The position numbers and the translations under genes are program-made. DNA of 64,000 bases from Planctomycetota bacterium (GTDB lineage: Bacteria; Planctomycetota; Phycisphaerae; Phycisphaerales; SM1A02), in NCBI GenBank assembly GCA_022566535.1, contig JADFIR010000001.1, positions 1 to 64,000 of the forward strand, written 5' to 3'. The notes under the pieces were generated by a model that searched no databases, was not told the origin of the DNA, and worked only from the letters and a program-made list of their open reading frames with translations. This document shows, one piece after another, positions 18,764 through 29,079 of this stretch (its first letter is position 1; every line of letters begins with the position of its first letter).

Positions 18764-19676
18764 GGTTGATCACCTTTACGTTACGGTCGATACGGCGCAT
18801 CAGACCTCGCAGAACTGCCCCCGGGGCCAATTCGTGATAGCTCATTGTATCTCCGCCGGCAAGCTCCAGGCAGATTTCGAACCACCGAACAGGGCTGACG
18901 ATCTGTTCGACGAGCCGGCGTTTGAGAAGTTCCATATCCTGCGGGTGGTGTGGCTGGGCGGTCACGTTCGACCAGACCCGGACCTTTGGAGGCTGGAAAC
19001 TCATATGACCCAGGGCCGTGGCCATGCCGTCGGCGGCCGACTGCATCAGCGGCGAGTGGAACGCTCCGGCCACGGCCAGCGGCGTGGCTCGCAATCCGCG
19101 GCGCCTGGCCGCGTCAGTGGCCCGTTGGCAGGCGTCGACGTGGCCCGACAGCACGATCTGGCCGGGGGCGTTGACGTTGGCGCAGACGAGCACGTCACGC
19201 CCACGTGCCTCGTCACAAATGGTCTGAGCCTGCTCTTGGTCGGCCCCGGCCACGGCGACCATGCCGCTTTGGCAGCGCTGCGCCGCCTCCTGCATCAGCC
19301 GGCCTCGCCGAGCGACCAGCCGCAGCCCGGGAACGAAGTCGAAGACGCCCGCCAGGCACAGCGCGGTGTATTCGCCCAGCGACAGCCCGGCCGTCGCCTT
19401 CAGCGGCAACTGTCCATTTCGTTCAACGAGACCGCGATGGCAGGCGACCGAGCAGACATAGATCGCCGCCTGAGCGATGTCGGTTCGGTTCAACAGATCC
19501 GCCGGGCCGTTGAAACAGATCTCGCTGAGTGGGCGATCGAGTGATTCGCCCAGCGCCTCATCGGCTTGAGCAAAGATACGTCTGGCCGCTTCGCTGGCCT
19601 CATGCCAGGCCTTGCCCATGCCTACGGCCTGGGCCCCTTGGCCGGGACAGAGGATCACGGCTGGGAAGCTGTTCAT
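18750..19676 (-). CDS. fabD: Malonyl-CoA-ACP transacylase
   Basis: ILCPGQGAQAVGMG, AGLSLGEYTAL, VAGAFHSPLMQ; start ATG 19676. Confidence 0.93.
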   Translation of the reverse strand: MNSFPAVILCPGQGAQAVGMGKAWHEASEAARRIFAQADEALGESLDRPLSEICFNGPADLLNRTDIAQAAIYVCSVACHRGLVERNGQLPLKATAGLSLGEYTALCLAGVFDFVPGLRLVARRGRLMQEAAQRCQSGMVAVAGADQEQAQTICDEARGRDVLVCANVNAPGQIVLSGHVDACQRATDAARRRGLRATPLAVAGAFHSPLMQSAADGMATALGHMSFQPPKVRVWSNVTAQPHHPQDMELLKRRLVEQIVSPVRWFEICLELAGGDTMSYHELAPGAVLRGLMRRIDRNVKVINHDQP

Positions 19677-19714
19677 CTCGCGGCTGTCCTCGAGCCTCAA
19701 GCCTCGAACCTTCC

Positions 19715-20716
19715 CTAGAGTTTCCACACGCTGGTGGACCATGTCAGGCCGCCGCCGATGGCGACGAACATTACATAGTCGCCGCGCTTGACTTCGCCCG
19801 CTTTCCACAGTTGATCGAAGCACAGCCCGACCGAGCCGGCTGAGCTGTTCCCGTGCGTATCGATATTGATGTAGAACTTCTCCGGAGGCAGGCCGAGCTT
19901 CTGACGGGTCGAGTCGATGATGCGCAGGTTTGATTGATGGCAGATGAACCGGCTGATCTGACAGGCGGAGAGGCCGGTGGCTTTGAGGGCTTCCTCGATC
20001 ACTTCCCGCATCTTGACCACAGCGAACTTGAAGATCTCTCGTCCACGCATCCGCAGGCAGCCGAGGCGAATGGGATTGTCACGGTCGTGTTCAGGGATGT
20101 CCTGCTCGCGGCGGGGGATGTAGAGGGATTCCCACAGCGCGGCGTCGGCTTGCATGGTTTGGTAGAGGCAGCCAAGGGATGGGTCGTCGTCGCGGGCCAC
20201 GACCACGGCTCCCGCGGCGTCGCCGAACAGAATCGACAAGGTGCGATCGGTGTAATCGGTGATGGTGCTCATGGTGTCGGCGCCGATGACGCCGATGGTG
20301 CGATATCGGCCGCAGCGGATCAGCGAGTCCGCGATGTTGATGCTGTAGACGAACCCGCAGCAGGCGGCGCCGACGTCGAAGGCGCCTGCGGGAGCAGCGC
20401 CGAGGGCATCGGCGACGCGGCAAGCCACACTTGGACAGGTCATCTCCCCCGTGACCGTTCCGAGGATGATCAGGTCCAGATCGCTAGCGGCAAGCTTCGC
20501 ATCCTCCAACGCTCCCCGCAGGGCGTCACAGGCGAGCGTAAAGGTGCCTTCACGCTCCGGATCGACGACACGCCGCTCGCGGATCCCGGTGCGCTGGACG
20601 ATCCATTCGTCGGTCGTGTCCACCATCTTCTCGAAGTCGGCGTTGGTCAGCACCTTCTCCGGCACGGCCGAACCTACTCCGGCGATCCGAATCCCGTATC
20701 CGTCGGGCGAGTTCAT
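19715..20716 (-). CDS. fabH: Beta-ketoacyl-ACP synthase III
   Basis: TDEWIVQRTGIRERR, GAACCGFVYSINIAD, HQSNLRIID, NIDTHGNSSAGSV. Confidence 0.95.
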   Translation of the reverse strand: MNSPDGYGIRIAGVGSAVPEKVLTNADFEKMVDTTDEWIVQRTGIRERRVVDPEREGTFTLACDALRGALEDAKLAASDLDLIILGTVTGEMTCPSVACRVADALGAAPAGAFDVGAACCGFVYSINIADSLIRCGRYRTIGVIGADTMSTITDYTDRTLSILFGDAAGAVVVARDDDPSLGCLYQTMQADAALWESLYIPRREQDIPEHDRDNPIRLGCLRMRGREIFKFAVVKMREVIEEALKATGLSACQISRFICHQSNLRIIDSTRQKLGLPPEKFYINIDTHGNSSAGSVGLCFDQLWKAGEVKRGDYVMFVAIGGGLTWSTSVWKL

Positions 20717-21729
20717 GCGATGGCTTCTTCCATGATGCCGAGCCGCTGGGAGATCGCCTGGTTGACGCCGGACTCTACGAATTGTTTGGCGCGTGACACG
20801 GCGTTGGTGATCGTCCGTGCGACGCTGGAGCCGTGGCTGATGAGGCAGACGCCGTTGACGCCCAGCAGTGGCGCGCCGCCGTATTCATGATAATCGTGTT
20901 TGGCATAGATGCTCTTGACGACCGGCTCAAACCGGGCGGCCAGCTCGGGATCGATCTCAGAAACTTCGCGGGCGATCGCCTTGAAGATGCCGGCGGAGAG
21001 TCCCTCGGCGAGCTTGATCATGACATTGCCCACGACGCCGTCGGTCACGACCACGTCGGCCTCGCCGTTGAAGACGGCCCGGCCTTCGATGTAGCCGATG
21101 AACTGCAGGCTGTTGTTGGCCCGCAACGTGTCGCGGGCTTGCTTCATTTCCGCAGTACCTTTTTGTGCCTCGCCGCCGACGTTCATTAGAGCGACCCGCG
21201 GGCGATCGATACCCAGCACCAGCCGGGCATAGACCTCGCCCATCACCCCGTACTGGGCCAAGTGGTGCGGTTTGGGTTCGAGGTTGGCGCCGACGTCGAT
21301 GAGCACGACCGGCCCGCAGAAGGTGGGCACGGTCACGGCTACGCCGGGACGGTGTACGTTGGGCAACCGGCGCAAGTACATCTGCGCCGCGGTCACGCAG
21401 GCTCCGGTGTTGCCGGCGGAGACCATCGCGTCGACGGTGTGTTCGGCCCTGCGGCCGGCCATGCGGGCGAGCACGGCCAGCGAGCTGTTCTTCTTGGATC
21501 GGACAGCCTCCACAGGCGGCTCGTCCATGCCGATGACGTCTGTGCAGGCCACAACAGTGACGCGATCGTTACCGGCGGCGAGTTGCGAGACGGCCGGGTT
21601 GATGACCTGGGGATCGCCCACGAGCACAAGCTCGTCGTCGAGGCCGATTTGGTCCAGCGAAGCGATGGCTCCTTCAAGAATCGCGTCGGGGGCATTGTCG
21701 CCCCCCATCACATCGACGCCGATTCTCAT
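20713..21729 (-). CDS. plsX: Phosphate acyltransferase
   Basis: MRIGVDVMGGDNAPDAILEGA, SAGNTGACV, VLIDVGAN. Confidence 0.95.
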   Translation of the reverse strand: MRIGVDVMGGDNAPDAILEGAIASLDQIGLDDELVLVGDPQVINPAVSQLAAGNDRVTVVACTDVIGMDEPPVEAVRSKKNSSLAVLARMAGRRAEHTVDAMVSAGNTGACVTAAQMYLRRLPNVHRPGVAVTVPTFCGPVVLIDVGANLEPKPHHLAQYGVMGEVYARLVLGIDRPRVALMNVGGEAQKGTAEMKQARDTLRANNSLQFIGYIEGRAVFNGEADVVVTDGVVGNVMIKLAEGLSAGIFKAIAREVSEIDPELAARFEPVVKSIYAKHDYHEYGGAPLLGVNGVCLISHGSSVARTITNAVSRAKQFVESGVNQAISQRLGIMEEAIA

Positions 21730-21732
21730 CGA

Positions 21733-21918
21733 TCATTCGCCTTCGGCGGTCTTGATTTGGAGACCCGGCCGAACATAGCCGCAGGACGGGCAGGCCTGGT
21801 GAGGCGACTTGGCGGAGCCGCAGTTGGGACACCCCACGGTGTGCGGCGGGCGCAGGGCGTGATGCGACCGTCGCTTGCCCTTTCGGCTGGGCGAGGTTCG
21901 GAATGCTGGAACGGCCAT
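21733..21918 (-). CDS. rpmF: 50S ribosomal protein L32
   Basis: MAVPAFRTSPSRKGKRRSHHAL...CPNCGSAKSPHQACPSCGYV, 61 aa. Confidence 0.95.
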   Translation of the reverse strand: MAVPAFRTSPSRKGKRRSHHALRPPHTVGCPNCGSAKSPHQACPSCGYVRPGLQIKTAEGE

Positions 21919-22068
21919 GACCAAATCCCTGCCTAGCGTGGCCCGCGACCCGACGCGGAGCCGATGGGTTTGCACCAACGGGGCTTCGGCGCATCTGCCG
22001 GTGAACAACCGATAGACCAGCCGACTCTAAAACGCCGCCGCCGAAATGTCAACTTTGCCGCCGGCCGG

Positions 22069-23070
22069 CTATATGCCCAGCCGCTTGTCCGTGGGGTCGA
22101 TCAGCCACAACCAGTCATCAAAGAGGAACTCCAAGCGGATGGCCAGCAGGGCGATTCGCCCCATCACGGTGTAGGCGAAGCCGGCGCCGAAGGTGATCAT
22201 CAGGAACCAGATGCCGAGCTTGGCGGTCTTGCCGACAATGCCCTTGTGCTCGAACGAGAAGAAGAAGTAGACGAGGCATGAGAGGACACCGATGAGGAGA
22301 ATGACGTTGGCCAGTGAAGCCCAAACATCGAATACGCCGCCCTCGGTCACATACAACGGGTCAATGCCGGCGCGGATCTGGAGGAGGAAGTCGGCCTGCA
22401 GGAAACGGATGAGTCGTAGACCACAGAATGTTCCGATGAAGAAGGCCATTGGCCAGCGCGAGATCCACCCTCCCTTGGGGGAAAGTCGCCACAGGAGCAT
22501 CAGGCCGAGAATCAACGGGATGAGATAGAGCAGTTCCTGGCGAGCATCTTCACCGAGTCCGGGCATGGCCCAATTGCGGACGAAGGTGGGTGAGAGTTTC
22601 CCAATCAGGTTGGGCACAATCTGATCCCAGAAGGCAACAACCATCCAGTATGCGGCCGAGATACCGACAAACAGCGACTCGGCGATCTTGTAAAACGGGT
22701 TGTCCTTGATCAGGAATGAAAGCACGAACAGCGTAAGCAGCGCTGCAAGCCAGACGCCGATGGAACGCGCGAGGCTGAATTGAATGTTACCGCCAGCCGG
22801 CTGCTGCACGAATTCCCCGTAATTCGATGTCCTTTGCTTCTTCCAGGACACACGATGATCGGCGGGAATCGCAGAGACGTCGACATACTCAGGCGCCTCT
22901 TCAATACTCACCCAGTCAGGATTCTCCTCATCACCCAGATCGACGAATTCTCGCGGTGATTCTTCGACGTACATCTTTGCCATGCCGTGTTCAGTGAACA
23001 TGGCGCGACCGAATAACATCACAGCTCCGATCAGGAACACAATCAGCCAGATCGTGTTTTCGCGGCTCAT
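22069..23070 (-). CDS. Polytopic membrane protein of the MutL/DUF6754 operon
   Basis: N-terminal TM, extracytoplasmic loop, ~6 further TM segments; ATGA overlap with next gene. Confidence 0.7.
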   Translation of the reverse strand: MSRENTIWLIVFLIGAVMLFGRAMFTEHGMAKMYVEESPREFVDLGDEENPDWVSIEEAPEYVDVSAIPADHRVSWKKQRTSNYGEFVQQPAGGNIQFSLARSIGVWLAALLTLFVLSFLIKDNPFYKIAESLFVGISAAYWMVVAFWDQIVPNLIGKLSPTFVRNWAMPGLGEDARQELLYLIPLILGLMLLWRLSPKGGWISRWPMAFFIGTFCGLRLIRFLQADFLLQIRAGIDPLYVTEGGVFDVWASLANVILLIGVLSCLVYFFFSFEHKGIVGKTAKLGIWFLMITFGAGFAYTVMGRIALLAIRLEFLFDDWLWLIDPTDKRLGI

Positions 23071-24011
23071 GACCGGGCCTCCCGCTTGCGCTCGACGAAG
23101 AAGATGATGTTGCCGGCGAAGATCAGCAGCACCATGAGCACGTGGGCGACAAGCTGCGGGCCCATGCGCCGCTGCGCTTCGAGATACTTGCCGCTGATAT
23201 CATCGCCGCCGTATTTGTTGATGACGAGTGACTCATACTCGGAGGCGCCCTTGATCGCGGCGAGGAGGCCGGGGAGCTGCTGTGGGATATATGGATAGAG
23301 CAGTGGTGCCTGCACACCGGTGCATCCCGCCACCATGCGGATATCGTGCGGGAACGGGGTCACCGCATACTGCACCCATTCCTTCGTTCCGGGATACCCC
23401 GCCGAGACATTGATGATCAGGTCCATCTTCTGAATGCTGTCGATCCCCTCCATCATGGGGATTGCGGCGATGTCCGTGCCGTAGGCGTCGGTGGTATAGA
23501 GCTGCTTGATGTCAGTGACGATGACGTTGATCACGCCCTCGTTGCCGGCCTTGAAGCCGAGATTCATGTAGTCAACGCCATAGACCATCTCAGGGAAGTC
23601 CGGCTCGATGATCTTGGCGATGTTGTCATCGATCATTTGCCGACCGATCGGCCACAGCGCGATGAAGTACATCTTGAGCTTCTTCGTGGCGCAGTGATAG
23701 GCAAATGTGGTGGCCATGGGGCCGAGTTCGCCCTCGCTTCCCGGGTCGAAGTCGAAAGCGAGCAGAACCTTGTCGCCCTCGTTCAGTTCCTCAATGACGT
23801 CAAAGACAGCCTGGGCCTTGGGGAGCGCCTTCTCCGGGAACGTCTCCTTGGTCTTGCCGATCACGTAGACGGGGACGGCTACGGCCACCAGCATGAGCAG
23901 GAAGATCCATCGGCGATCGAGATTCTTGAAGAACTCAGTCCTCGCTCTAACCGCGAAGGTCAGGAGGACAAGGAACCCAGCCGTGGCACCGAGGGTGATC
24001 AGTAAAGCCAT
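23067..24011 (-). CDS. Membrane protein of the MutL/DUF6754 operon with large central soluble domain
   Basis: Two N-terminal TMs, central soluble region (VLLAFDFDPGSEGELGPMATTFAYHC...), C-terminal TM. Confidence 0.7.
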   Translation of the reverse strand: MALLITLGATAGFLVLLTFAVRARTEFFKNLDRRWIFLLMLVAVAVPVYVIGKTKETFPEKALPKAQAVFDVIEELNEGDKVLLAFDFDPGSEGELGPMATTFAYHCATKKLKMYFIALWPIGRQMIDDNIAKIIEPDFPEMVYGVDYMNLGFKAGNEGVINVIVTDIKQLYTTDAYGTDIAAIPMMEGIDSIQKMDLIINVSAGYPGTKEWVQYAVTPFPHDIRMVAGCTGVQAPLLYPYIPQQLPGLLAAIKGASEYESLVINKYGGDDISGKYLEAQRRMGPQLVAHVLMVLLIFAGNIIFFVERKREARS

Positions 24012-24014
24012 GGC

Positions 24015-24722
24015 TCAACCCTCTCCCGATCCGAGATACGATCGATCGACACCAAGCAGGATTTTCAGCGACACCGATGCGGTGCCCAGGGCGACGCCGA
24101 TCATGATGGCGCGGTGGCCCGCGGTGTTGAAGACGTCCATGATAAAGACCGTAATGTTCTCCAGTCGCAGGCCGCTGTAACCGGACTCTTCCGGGATGAA
24201 GTCGGTCAGAAAGACGCCGGCGGCGGTGCGCCCCAGAAGAATGAAGAACGCGGTGGCGAGCAGGAGAATCGCCTCCATGTTCTTGGCTCGGAACGCCCGG
24301 AACGCAGCCGAGGCGACGTAGAACGCGAGCATGGCGAAGATCGTCGCCTGAAGCGGCTTGAACACGCTCTCGAACAGCCAGTAGAACGGGCTGCCGACTT
24401 CGTTGTACTGTCCCGCCCAATGACCGTGCCCGGGGAACTGGGGGTTCGGATTCACGCCCAACTTGGTGAGCCCGACGAACAGCATCACCAGAAAGGCAAC
24501 GATGGTGATGATGGAATAGCCCCAGCCCTTGGCCTGGTCGGAAACCTTCTTAAGATGAACCTTCAGGAGATTACCGCCACCGAGGATGAACGCGATCGAG
24601 GCCAGAATGTCGAACCAGATCGAGACATCCTCGCCCCAGCTCACGGTGTAGGGGATGAAGAAAGCCACGATCATCACGAACCCGGCGATAATGGCCAACA
24701 ACAGTGGAACGTTGCGTTTCAC
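24015..24722 (-). CDS. Polytopic membrane protein of the MutL/DUF6754 operon
   Basis: Multiple hydrophobic segments; tight spacing to neighbours. Confidence 0.7.
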   Translation of the reverse strand: MKRNVPLLLAIIAGFVMIVAFFIPYTVSWGEDVSIWFDILASIAFILGGGNLLKVHLKKVSDQAKGWGYSIITIVAFLVMLFVGLTKLGVNPNPQFPGHGHWAGQYNEVGSPFYWLFESVFKPLQATIFAMLAFYVASAAFRAFRAKNMEAILLLATAFFILLGRTAAGVFLTDFIPEESGYSGLRLENITVFIMDVFNTAGHRAIMIGVALGTASVSLKILLGVDRSYLGSGEG

Positions 24723-24734
24723 CAGCCGGGCTCC

Positions 24735-26033
24735 CTAGGTCAGGATCGTTTCCTTGAGGTAGGCCACCGCCTTGAGCAAGGCCTGATTGTCGAAGATCAC
24801 CCCGAGGGTGGCCATCAGCACGCCGACCAGGAGCAGAATCGCCACGACCACCTTGCCCACGTCCTGGCCTTTGAGGCTGCCGAGTTGTTCCGGCTCACCG
24901 GAGAGATAGGCCGAGGCGGCGAAGAACTCCTCGCCGATCAGGGTGTAGTCGCAGGCCGCCACGAAGAACGGCAACTGTGCGGGCATCGCGGTGCCGGCGA
25001 TCTGAATGGCACCGATCGAGTTGCCGGTTTCGGCCAGGATCAGCGATTCGGCGAAGAACGCACCCATGTAGAAACACGTGGCCGGCTTCTCCCTGACCAT
25101 CATGCCTTGGAGGTAGGCCACGTAGCCGAACTGCTCATCGGTGACGTAATAGATCAGGTCCTTGTTGTAGGCGTCCGGCCTGCCCGCCTCAAGAAACGCA
25201 GCCTGAACCGTCTCTCGGGCGGTGGTCATCACCAGCGACTTGCTGGTGGGCACTTCGACCTTCGCGCCATAAGCGGCGGCGGTTTTCGCCACCCGAGCGA
25301 GAATCGTCAGGCCGGCGATAGTCTGAATCTCATTGATGTCTTGGATGCCGGGGATGAAAAGGACGGATCGGCCCATCTCCGTGGCCCGGCCAACGGCTTC
25401 ATCCACCGCCTCCAGGCCCGCGATCTTGCGGACTTTAATCGGTCGGCCCTTCTTGGCGCGGTATATCCAAAACACCACCGCACCGCAGATGATGAGCGTC
25501 ATAAAGGAAAAGTAGAACCGGCTCCCCTCGAACCATTGCATGGTCGGCGTGAATGGCGCTGTCGTAGCCAGCGCGGTCGATCGCGAGCCGTTCCGGGCGA
25601 TCGCCACCACCTGGAAGACGTAGCCGACTTTCAGCTTCAACCGTTTCTTCTGGTTCTCCGGCAACGGAGGATCGGTGAACAGGGTCCGGTGGGGTTCCAG
25701 ATCGCGCACCATCATCTCGACCTGGAACGGAACCCCGTCCACGGTGAACGAGGTCGTCCCGGCCGGCACGCTGTCAACCTGCTCGAACTTCGGCGGCTTT
25801 TGGGGAATGGGGCCGGTCTGCGCAACCGCCTTGTAGATCTCGTAACGCAAGAGTTCCGCATCGTCCGGCGAAAGATCCCAGGACAGGTCGATCTGTTTCC
25901 CCCCGTCCCACGGATGATCCGTCACCTCCAGATTCGTCGGCGGGGCCGGGGCTTGGGCCTGAACCGACGATGGCGAAACATGAATGACCAGCGCGGCCAT
26001 GAGCGTGGTGATCTGATATAGCCTCATGTCCAC
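24735..26033 (-). CDS. DUF6754-like membrane protein with N-terminal FN3-like domain
   Basis: Signal peptide, PAPPTNLEVTDHPWDGGKQIDLSW...YEIYKA FN3-like pattern, TM, then GRSVLFIPGIQDINEIQTIAGLTIL...TAMPAQLPFFVAACDYTLIGEEFFAASAYLSGEP. Confidence 0.7.
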   Translation of the reverse strand: MDMRLYQITTLMAALVIHVSPSSVQAQAPAPPTNLEVTDHPWDGGKQIDLSWDLSPDDAELLRYEIYKAVAQTGPIPQKPPKFEQVDSVPAGTTSFTVDGVPFQVEMMVRDLEPHRTLFTDPPLPENQKKRLKLKVGYVFQVVAIARNGSRSTALATTAPFTPTMQWFEGSRFYFSFMTLIICGAVVFWIYRAKKGRPIKVRKIAGLEAVDEAVGRATEMGRSVLFIPGIQDINEIQTIAGLTILARVAKTAAAYGAKVEVPTSKSLVMTTARETVQAAFLEAGRPDAYNKDLIYYVTDEQFGYVAYLQGMMVREKPATCFYMGAFFAESLILAETGNSIGAIQIAGTAMPAQLPFFVAACDYTLIGEEFFAASAYLSGEPEQLGSLKGQDVGKVVVAILLLVGVLMATLGVIFDNQALLKAVAYLKETILT

Positions 26034-27161
26034 CTACCCTTCGATGAGCTCCACATTGGCTCGTGGAATCGTGACACTCTCTCCGGAATCGAATCTCACT
26101 TCAAGTACGCGGGCCTTGGAGCCCGAATCCAAGGCCTGCGGCTCGGCCGGCAGGTTGCTCACCTCGCCGATCAGGCCGAAATGCGGATCGCGGATGATCC
26201 GCACTGCCCGCCCGAGCTTCAGCTCGCTGTCGGGGTGCGAGGATTCAGCCTCCCGGGCCTTCTCCTTCTCGCTGAGGGGGATGATGATCTCGGGTCGCAT
26301 GACGCCGGCCCGGATCTGCGTCGCGCCGTTGACGGACGCATCATCGCCTTGGCGCGAGGCCAGCAGCTTGAAGGTGCGCTGGGCCATGGCGATATCACCG
26401 AAACCTTCCGTGACAATGATCGTCAACCCCAGATCCTCCGACCCGGTAATCGCCACGCCGAGGTCGTATCCGAGGAAGTCGCGCAGGTCCTCATCGTCCA
26501 GGCCGCCGGAGACCACCGCCGCCGCCCCGACATCGCGGGCCCGCCGGATGGCCTGGTCGGTCATCCGCGCACCGCCGATGATGATGCAATCTTTCATCTG
26601 GGGTTTGATCAGGTCGGCGGTGAGCTCCTGGTCGTGGCTGGAGCAGGCCGCGACGATGCGACCCCAGACCTCCCCGCCGATGCCGAAGATCCCCTGCACG
26701 AACGAGACATCGGCCTCGATGACGCACCCCTCGCCGGCAATGATCTCGACGACTTCGCCGCTGAGATACGCCCGCACCTGCACCGGCTCCGGCTCGCCGC
26801 GAATCATGACCTGCCCGGTGACGCGCGAGATCGATTCGACGGTGCCCGCCACCTTGGACTTGCAATCCTTCTTGAACAGGCCGAAGATCCCTTTGGTCCG
26901 GGCCAACGGCTCTGCGATTTCGAGGCGGTCGCCTTTGCTCTTGAGCATGCACTCGGGTACGTCGGCCGGCGGAAGCGCTAGCATGTTGGCGATGTTCATC
27001 GGCGTGATATCGCCGGGCATGAGCGTCTGCGCGACGACATCACGGGCGTTGACGGTGTCGCCGACCGCCACCAACACATCACCCGGAATCGGCAACACGC
27101 GCCGACATCGATGCGTGATCCGGTTCGTGACGGTCAGTCCTGGGGTGTAAGCGGTGGCCAT
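26034..27161 (-). CDS. Conserved hypothetical (barrel-sandwich/KOW-like segments) associated with MutL-like ATPase
   Basis: RRVLPIPGDVLVAVGDTVNARDVVAQTLMPGD N-terminal biotinyl-lipoyl-like pattern; C-terminal LGRAVRIIRDPHFGLIGEVSNLP KOW-like pattern. Confidence 0.6.
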   Translation of the reverse strand: MATAYTPGLTVTNRITHRCRRVLPIPGDVLVAVGDTVNARDVVAQTLMPGDITPMNIANMLALPPADVPECMLKSKGDRLEIAEPLARTKGIFGLFKKDCKSKVAGTVESISRVTGQVMIRGEPEPVQVRAYLSGEVVEIIAGEGCVIEADVSFVQGIFGIGGEVWGRIVAACSSHDQELTADLIKPQMKDCIIIGGARMTDQAIRRARDVGAAAVVSGGLDDEDLRDFLGYDLGVAITGSEDLGLTIIVTEGFGDIAMAQRTFKLLASRQGDDASVNGATQIRAGVMRPEIIIPLSEKEKAREAESSHPDSELKLGRAVRIIRDPHFGLIGEVSNLPAEPQALDSGSKARVLEVRFDSGESVTIPRANVELIEG

Positions 27162-27258
27162 GGAGGAAGGGGTGAGGGGTCAGGGATTAGGGGGAATTCT
27201 TCGTTTAGCCGTCGCCGCCAGGCGACGCGCGGGCCCGATGCCCGCCGCGAAACATGTC

Positions 27259-29079
27259 CTATGCCGCCACAACCATCGTCGGGTACAGATCAAGGCTGGT
27301 CACCCATCCTTCAATCGTGCGTTTGCAGATATCGCGATCAGCGGGAAGTTGCAACGGCCGGCCGCGTGCATCAAGAATCAGTCCCACGGTTCCTCCCTTG
27401 ACTTTGCGCTCGATGCGTCGGCCGGCGCCGGCGCCGAGATCGAACCCGCGAGCCGGATCAGCCGTGATCGTGGCGGTTTCACCGAGGCCCAGCGGCAGGA
27501 GCTTGATCTCGCCGAACGCCAGTGCGCCGGACTGATCAATCGTCTCGCCACGGATGGCGTACTCAAAGCAGGTCTTTTGCGGCCGGCCGATGCCTTTCGC
27601 CGCCACACATGTGCCCAGATAGATCAAGCAGTCCTTCTCAAAGACTTCCATCGCGGCTTTGGGGTGCACCTGTGCCAGCACGCCGAGGTGGGGCATCATG
27701 AAGATACTGTCCTTGGCGAGGGTGGTGACGCCTTCGGGTTGGAACGCGTCGATGAGCATCATCGCGGTCTGGTGCATCCTTGGAGCGTGCGACAACACCC
27801 CGCCGGAGCCGACCAGCAGATCGAGCTTCATGTTGTCCACGATGGTCTGACCGGAACTTTGCTGGCTGAAGGTATCGCCCACGGTCCGCTGCTGCTGCAC
27901 ACCCTTGAGCGTGGTGGCAAACTCCTTGTGCTGGACGTAGGCCAGCCGCAGCGCCTCGCGGGCCACCGCCTGCTCGAAGATGAGCGCTTCGAGCGTCTGG
28001 GGAATCGTCGTGGGGCGGATCATCTTGTTCTTGACGCGATTGCGCAGCTCGCGCTCATCCATGTCGAAGTGCACCCACCGCAGGATATTGGGCATGCCGG
28101 CTTCGGTGCAGACGTTTGAGATCGAGTAGCTCATGCCGAGGTTGGCGCTGACGGTGCGATTGAACGTGCCGTCGAAGACGCTGAAGACGTCGGTGGTCGC
28201 CCCGCCGATATCAACGCCGACCGCGTTGATGTCCTGTTGCTCGGCGATGGTGCGAAGGATGCTGCCGACGGCCGCGGGTGTGGGCATGATCGGGGCATCG
28301 ACCCATCCCATCAGCTTGTCGTAGCCGGGGGCGTGAGCCATGACGTGCTCGAGGAACAGATCGTGGATCTTGTCGCGGGCCGGGCCGAGGTTTTCGCGCT
28401 CTAACACCGGGCGAAGGTTCTCGGCGATCGAGAGGTCAACGGTGTCGTCGAACACTCCTTCGATCATGGACACGGCATCCTTGTTGCCCGCGTAGATGAT
28501 GGGCATGCAAAACGCCCGGCCAAAGCGAGGCTGGGGCTTGGCCGGCGCAATCAGCTCGGCGATCTGCACCACGTGCGTGGTGGTGCCGCCGTCGGTGCCG
28601 CCCGAGATCAGGATCATGTCCGGGCGGAGCTGGCGAATGCGTTGAATCTGATCGTGCGGGCGGCGCTTATCGTTGGAGGCGATGACGTCCATAACGATGG
28701 CTCCGGCGCCGAGCGCCGCGCGCTTCGCGCTCTCGCCGGTCATCTGGCGCACCACGCCGGCCACAAGCATCTGCAACCCGCCGCCGGCGCTGGACGTGGA
28801 GATATAGATATCGCAGCCTTCGTCGCCACCGGCTGGCTGGATGATTCGGCCGCGGTCGTCGATGAGCCTTCGGCCGGCCAGCTCCGACACTTCGGTTACC
28901 GCATTGACTACGCCCATGGTGACGTCGGCGAACGGGGCTTCGACCGTTGACGGCGCTTCGCCTCGGTGAGTCTGACGGTACACGCCGTCGAGCTTCTGGA
29001 TGAGGATCGCCTTGGTGGTGGTCGAGCCGCAATCGGTAGCCAGGATCACGCGGACATTGTCTGGATCAATATTCTTCAT
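27259..29079 (-). CDS. MutL-family (glutamate mutase accessory-like) ASKHA ATPase
   Basis: VILATDCGSTTTKAILIQ phosphate-1 motif, VGVDIGGATTDVFSVF, ISGGTDGGTTTH; start ATG 29079. Confidence 0.75.
   Translation of the reverse strand: MKNIDPDNVRVILATDCGSTTTKAILIQKLDGVYRQTHRGEAPSTVEAPFADVTMGVVNAVTEVSELAGRRLIDDRGRIIQPAGGDEGCDIYISTSSAGGGLQMLVAGVVRQMTGESAKRAALGAGAIVMDVIASNDKRRPHDQIQRIRQLRPDMILISGGTDGGTTTHVVQIAELIAPAKPQPRFGRAFCMPIIYAGNKDAVSMIEGVFDDTVDLSIAENLRPVLERENLGPARDKIHDLFLEHVMAHAPGYDKLMGWVDAPIMPTPAAVGSILRTIAEQQDINAVGVDIGGATTDVFSVFDGTFNRTVSANLGMSYSISNVCTEAGMPNILRWVHFDMDERELRNRVKNKMIRPTTIPQTLEALIFEQAVAREALRLAYVQHKEFATTLKGVQQQRTVGDTFSQQSSGQTIVDNMKLDLLVGSGGVLSHAPRMHQTAMMLIDAFQPEGVTTLAKDSIFMMPHLGVLAQVHPKAAMEVFEKDCLIYLGTCVAAKGIGRPQKTCFEYAIRGETIDQSGALAFGEIKLLPLGLGETATITADPARGFDLGAGAGRRIERKVKGGTVGLILDARGRPLQLPADRDICKRTIEGWVTSLDLYPTMVVAA

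Noticed and set aside
24114-26021. 635-aa plus-strand ORF
   Set aside because: Antisense to the DUF6754-like gene; composition rich in His/Arg/Gly/Glu typical of GC-rich shadow ORFs
26026-27150. 374-aa plus-strand ORF
   Set aside because: Antisense to the KOW/lipoyl-like gene; Ser/Arg/Pro-rich shadow frame
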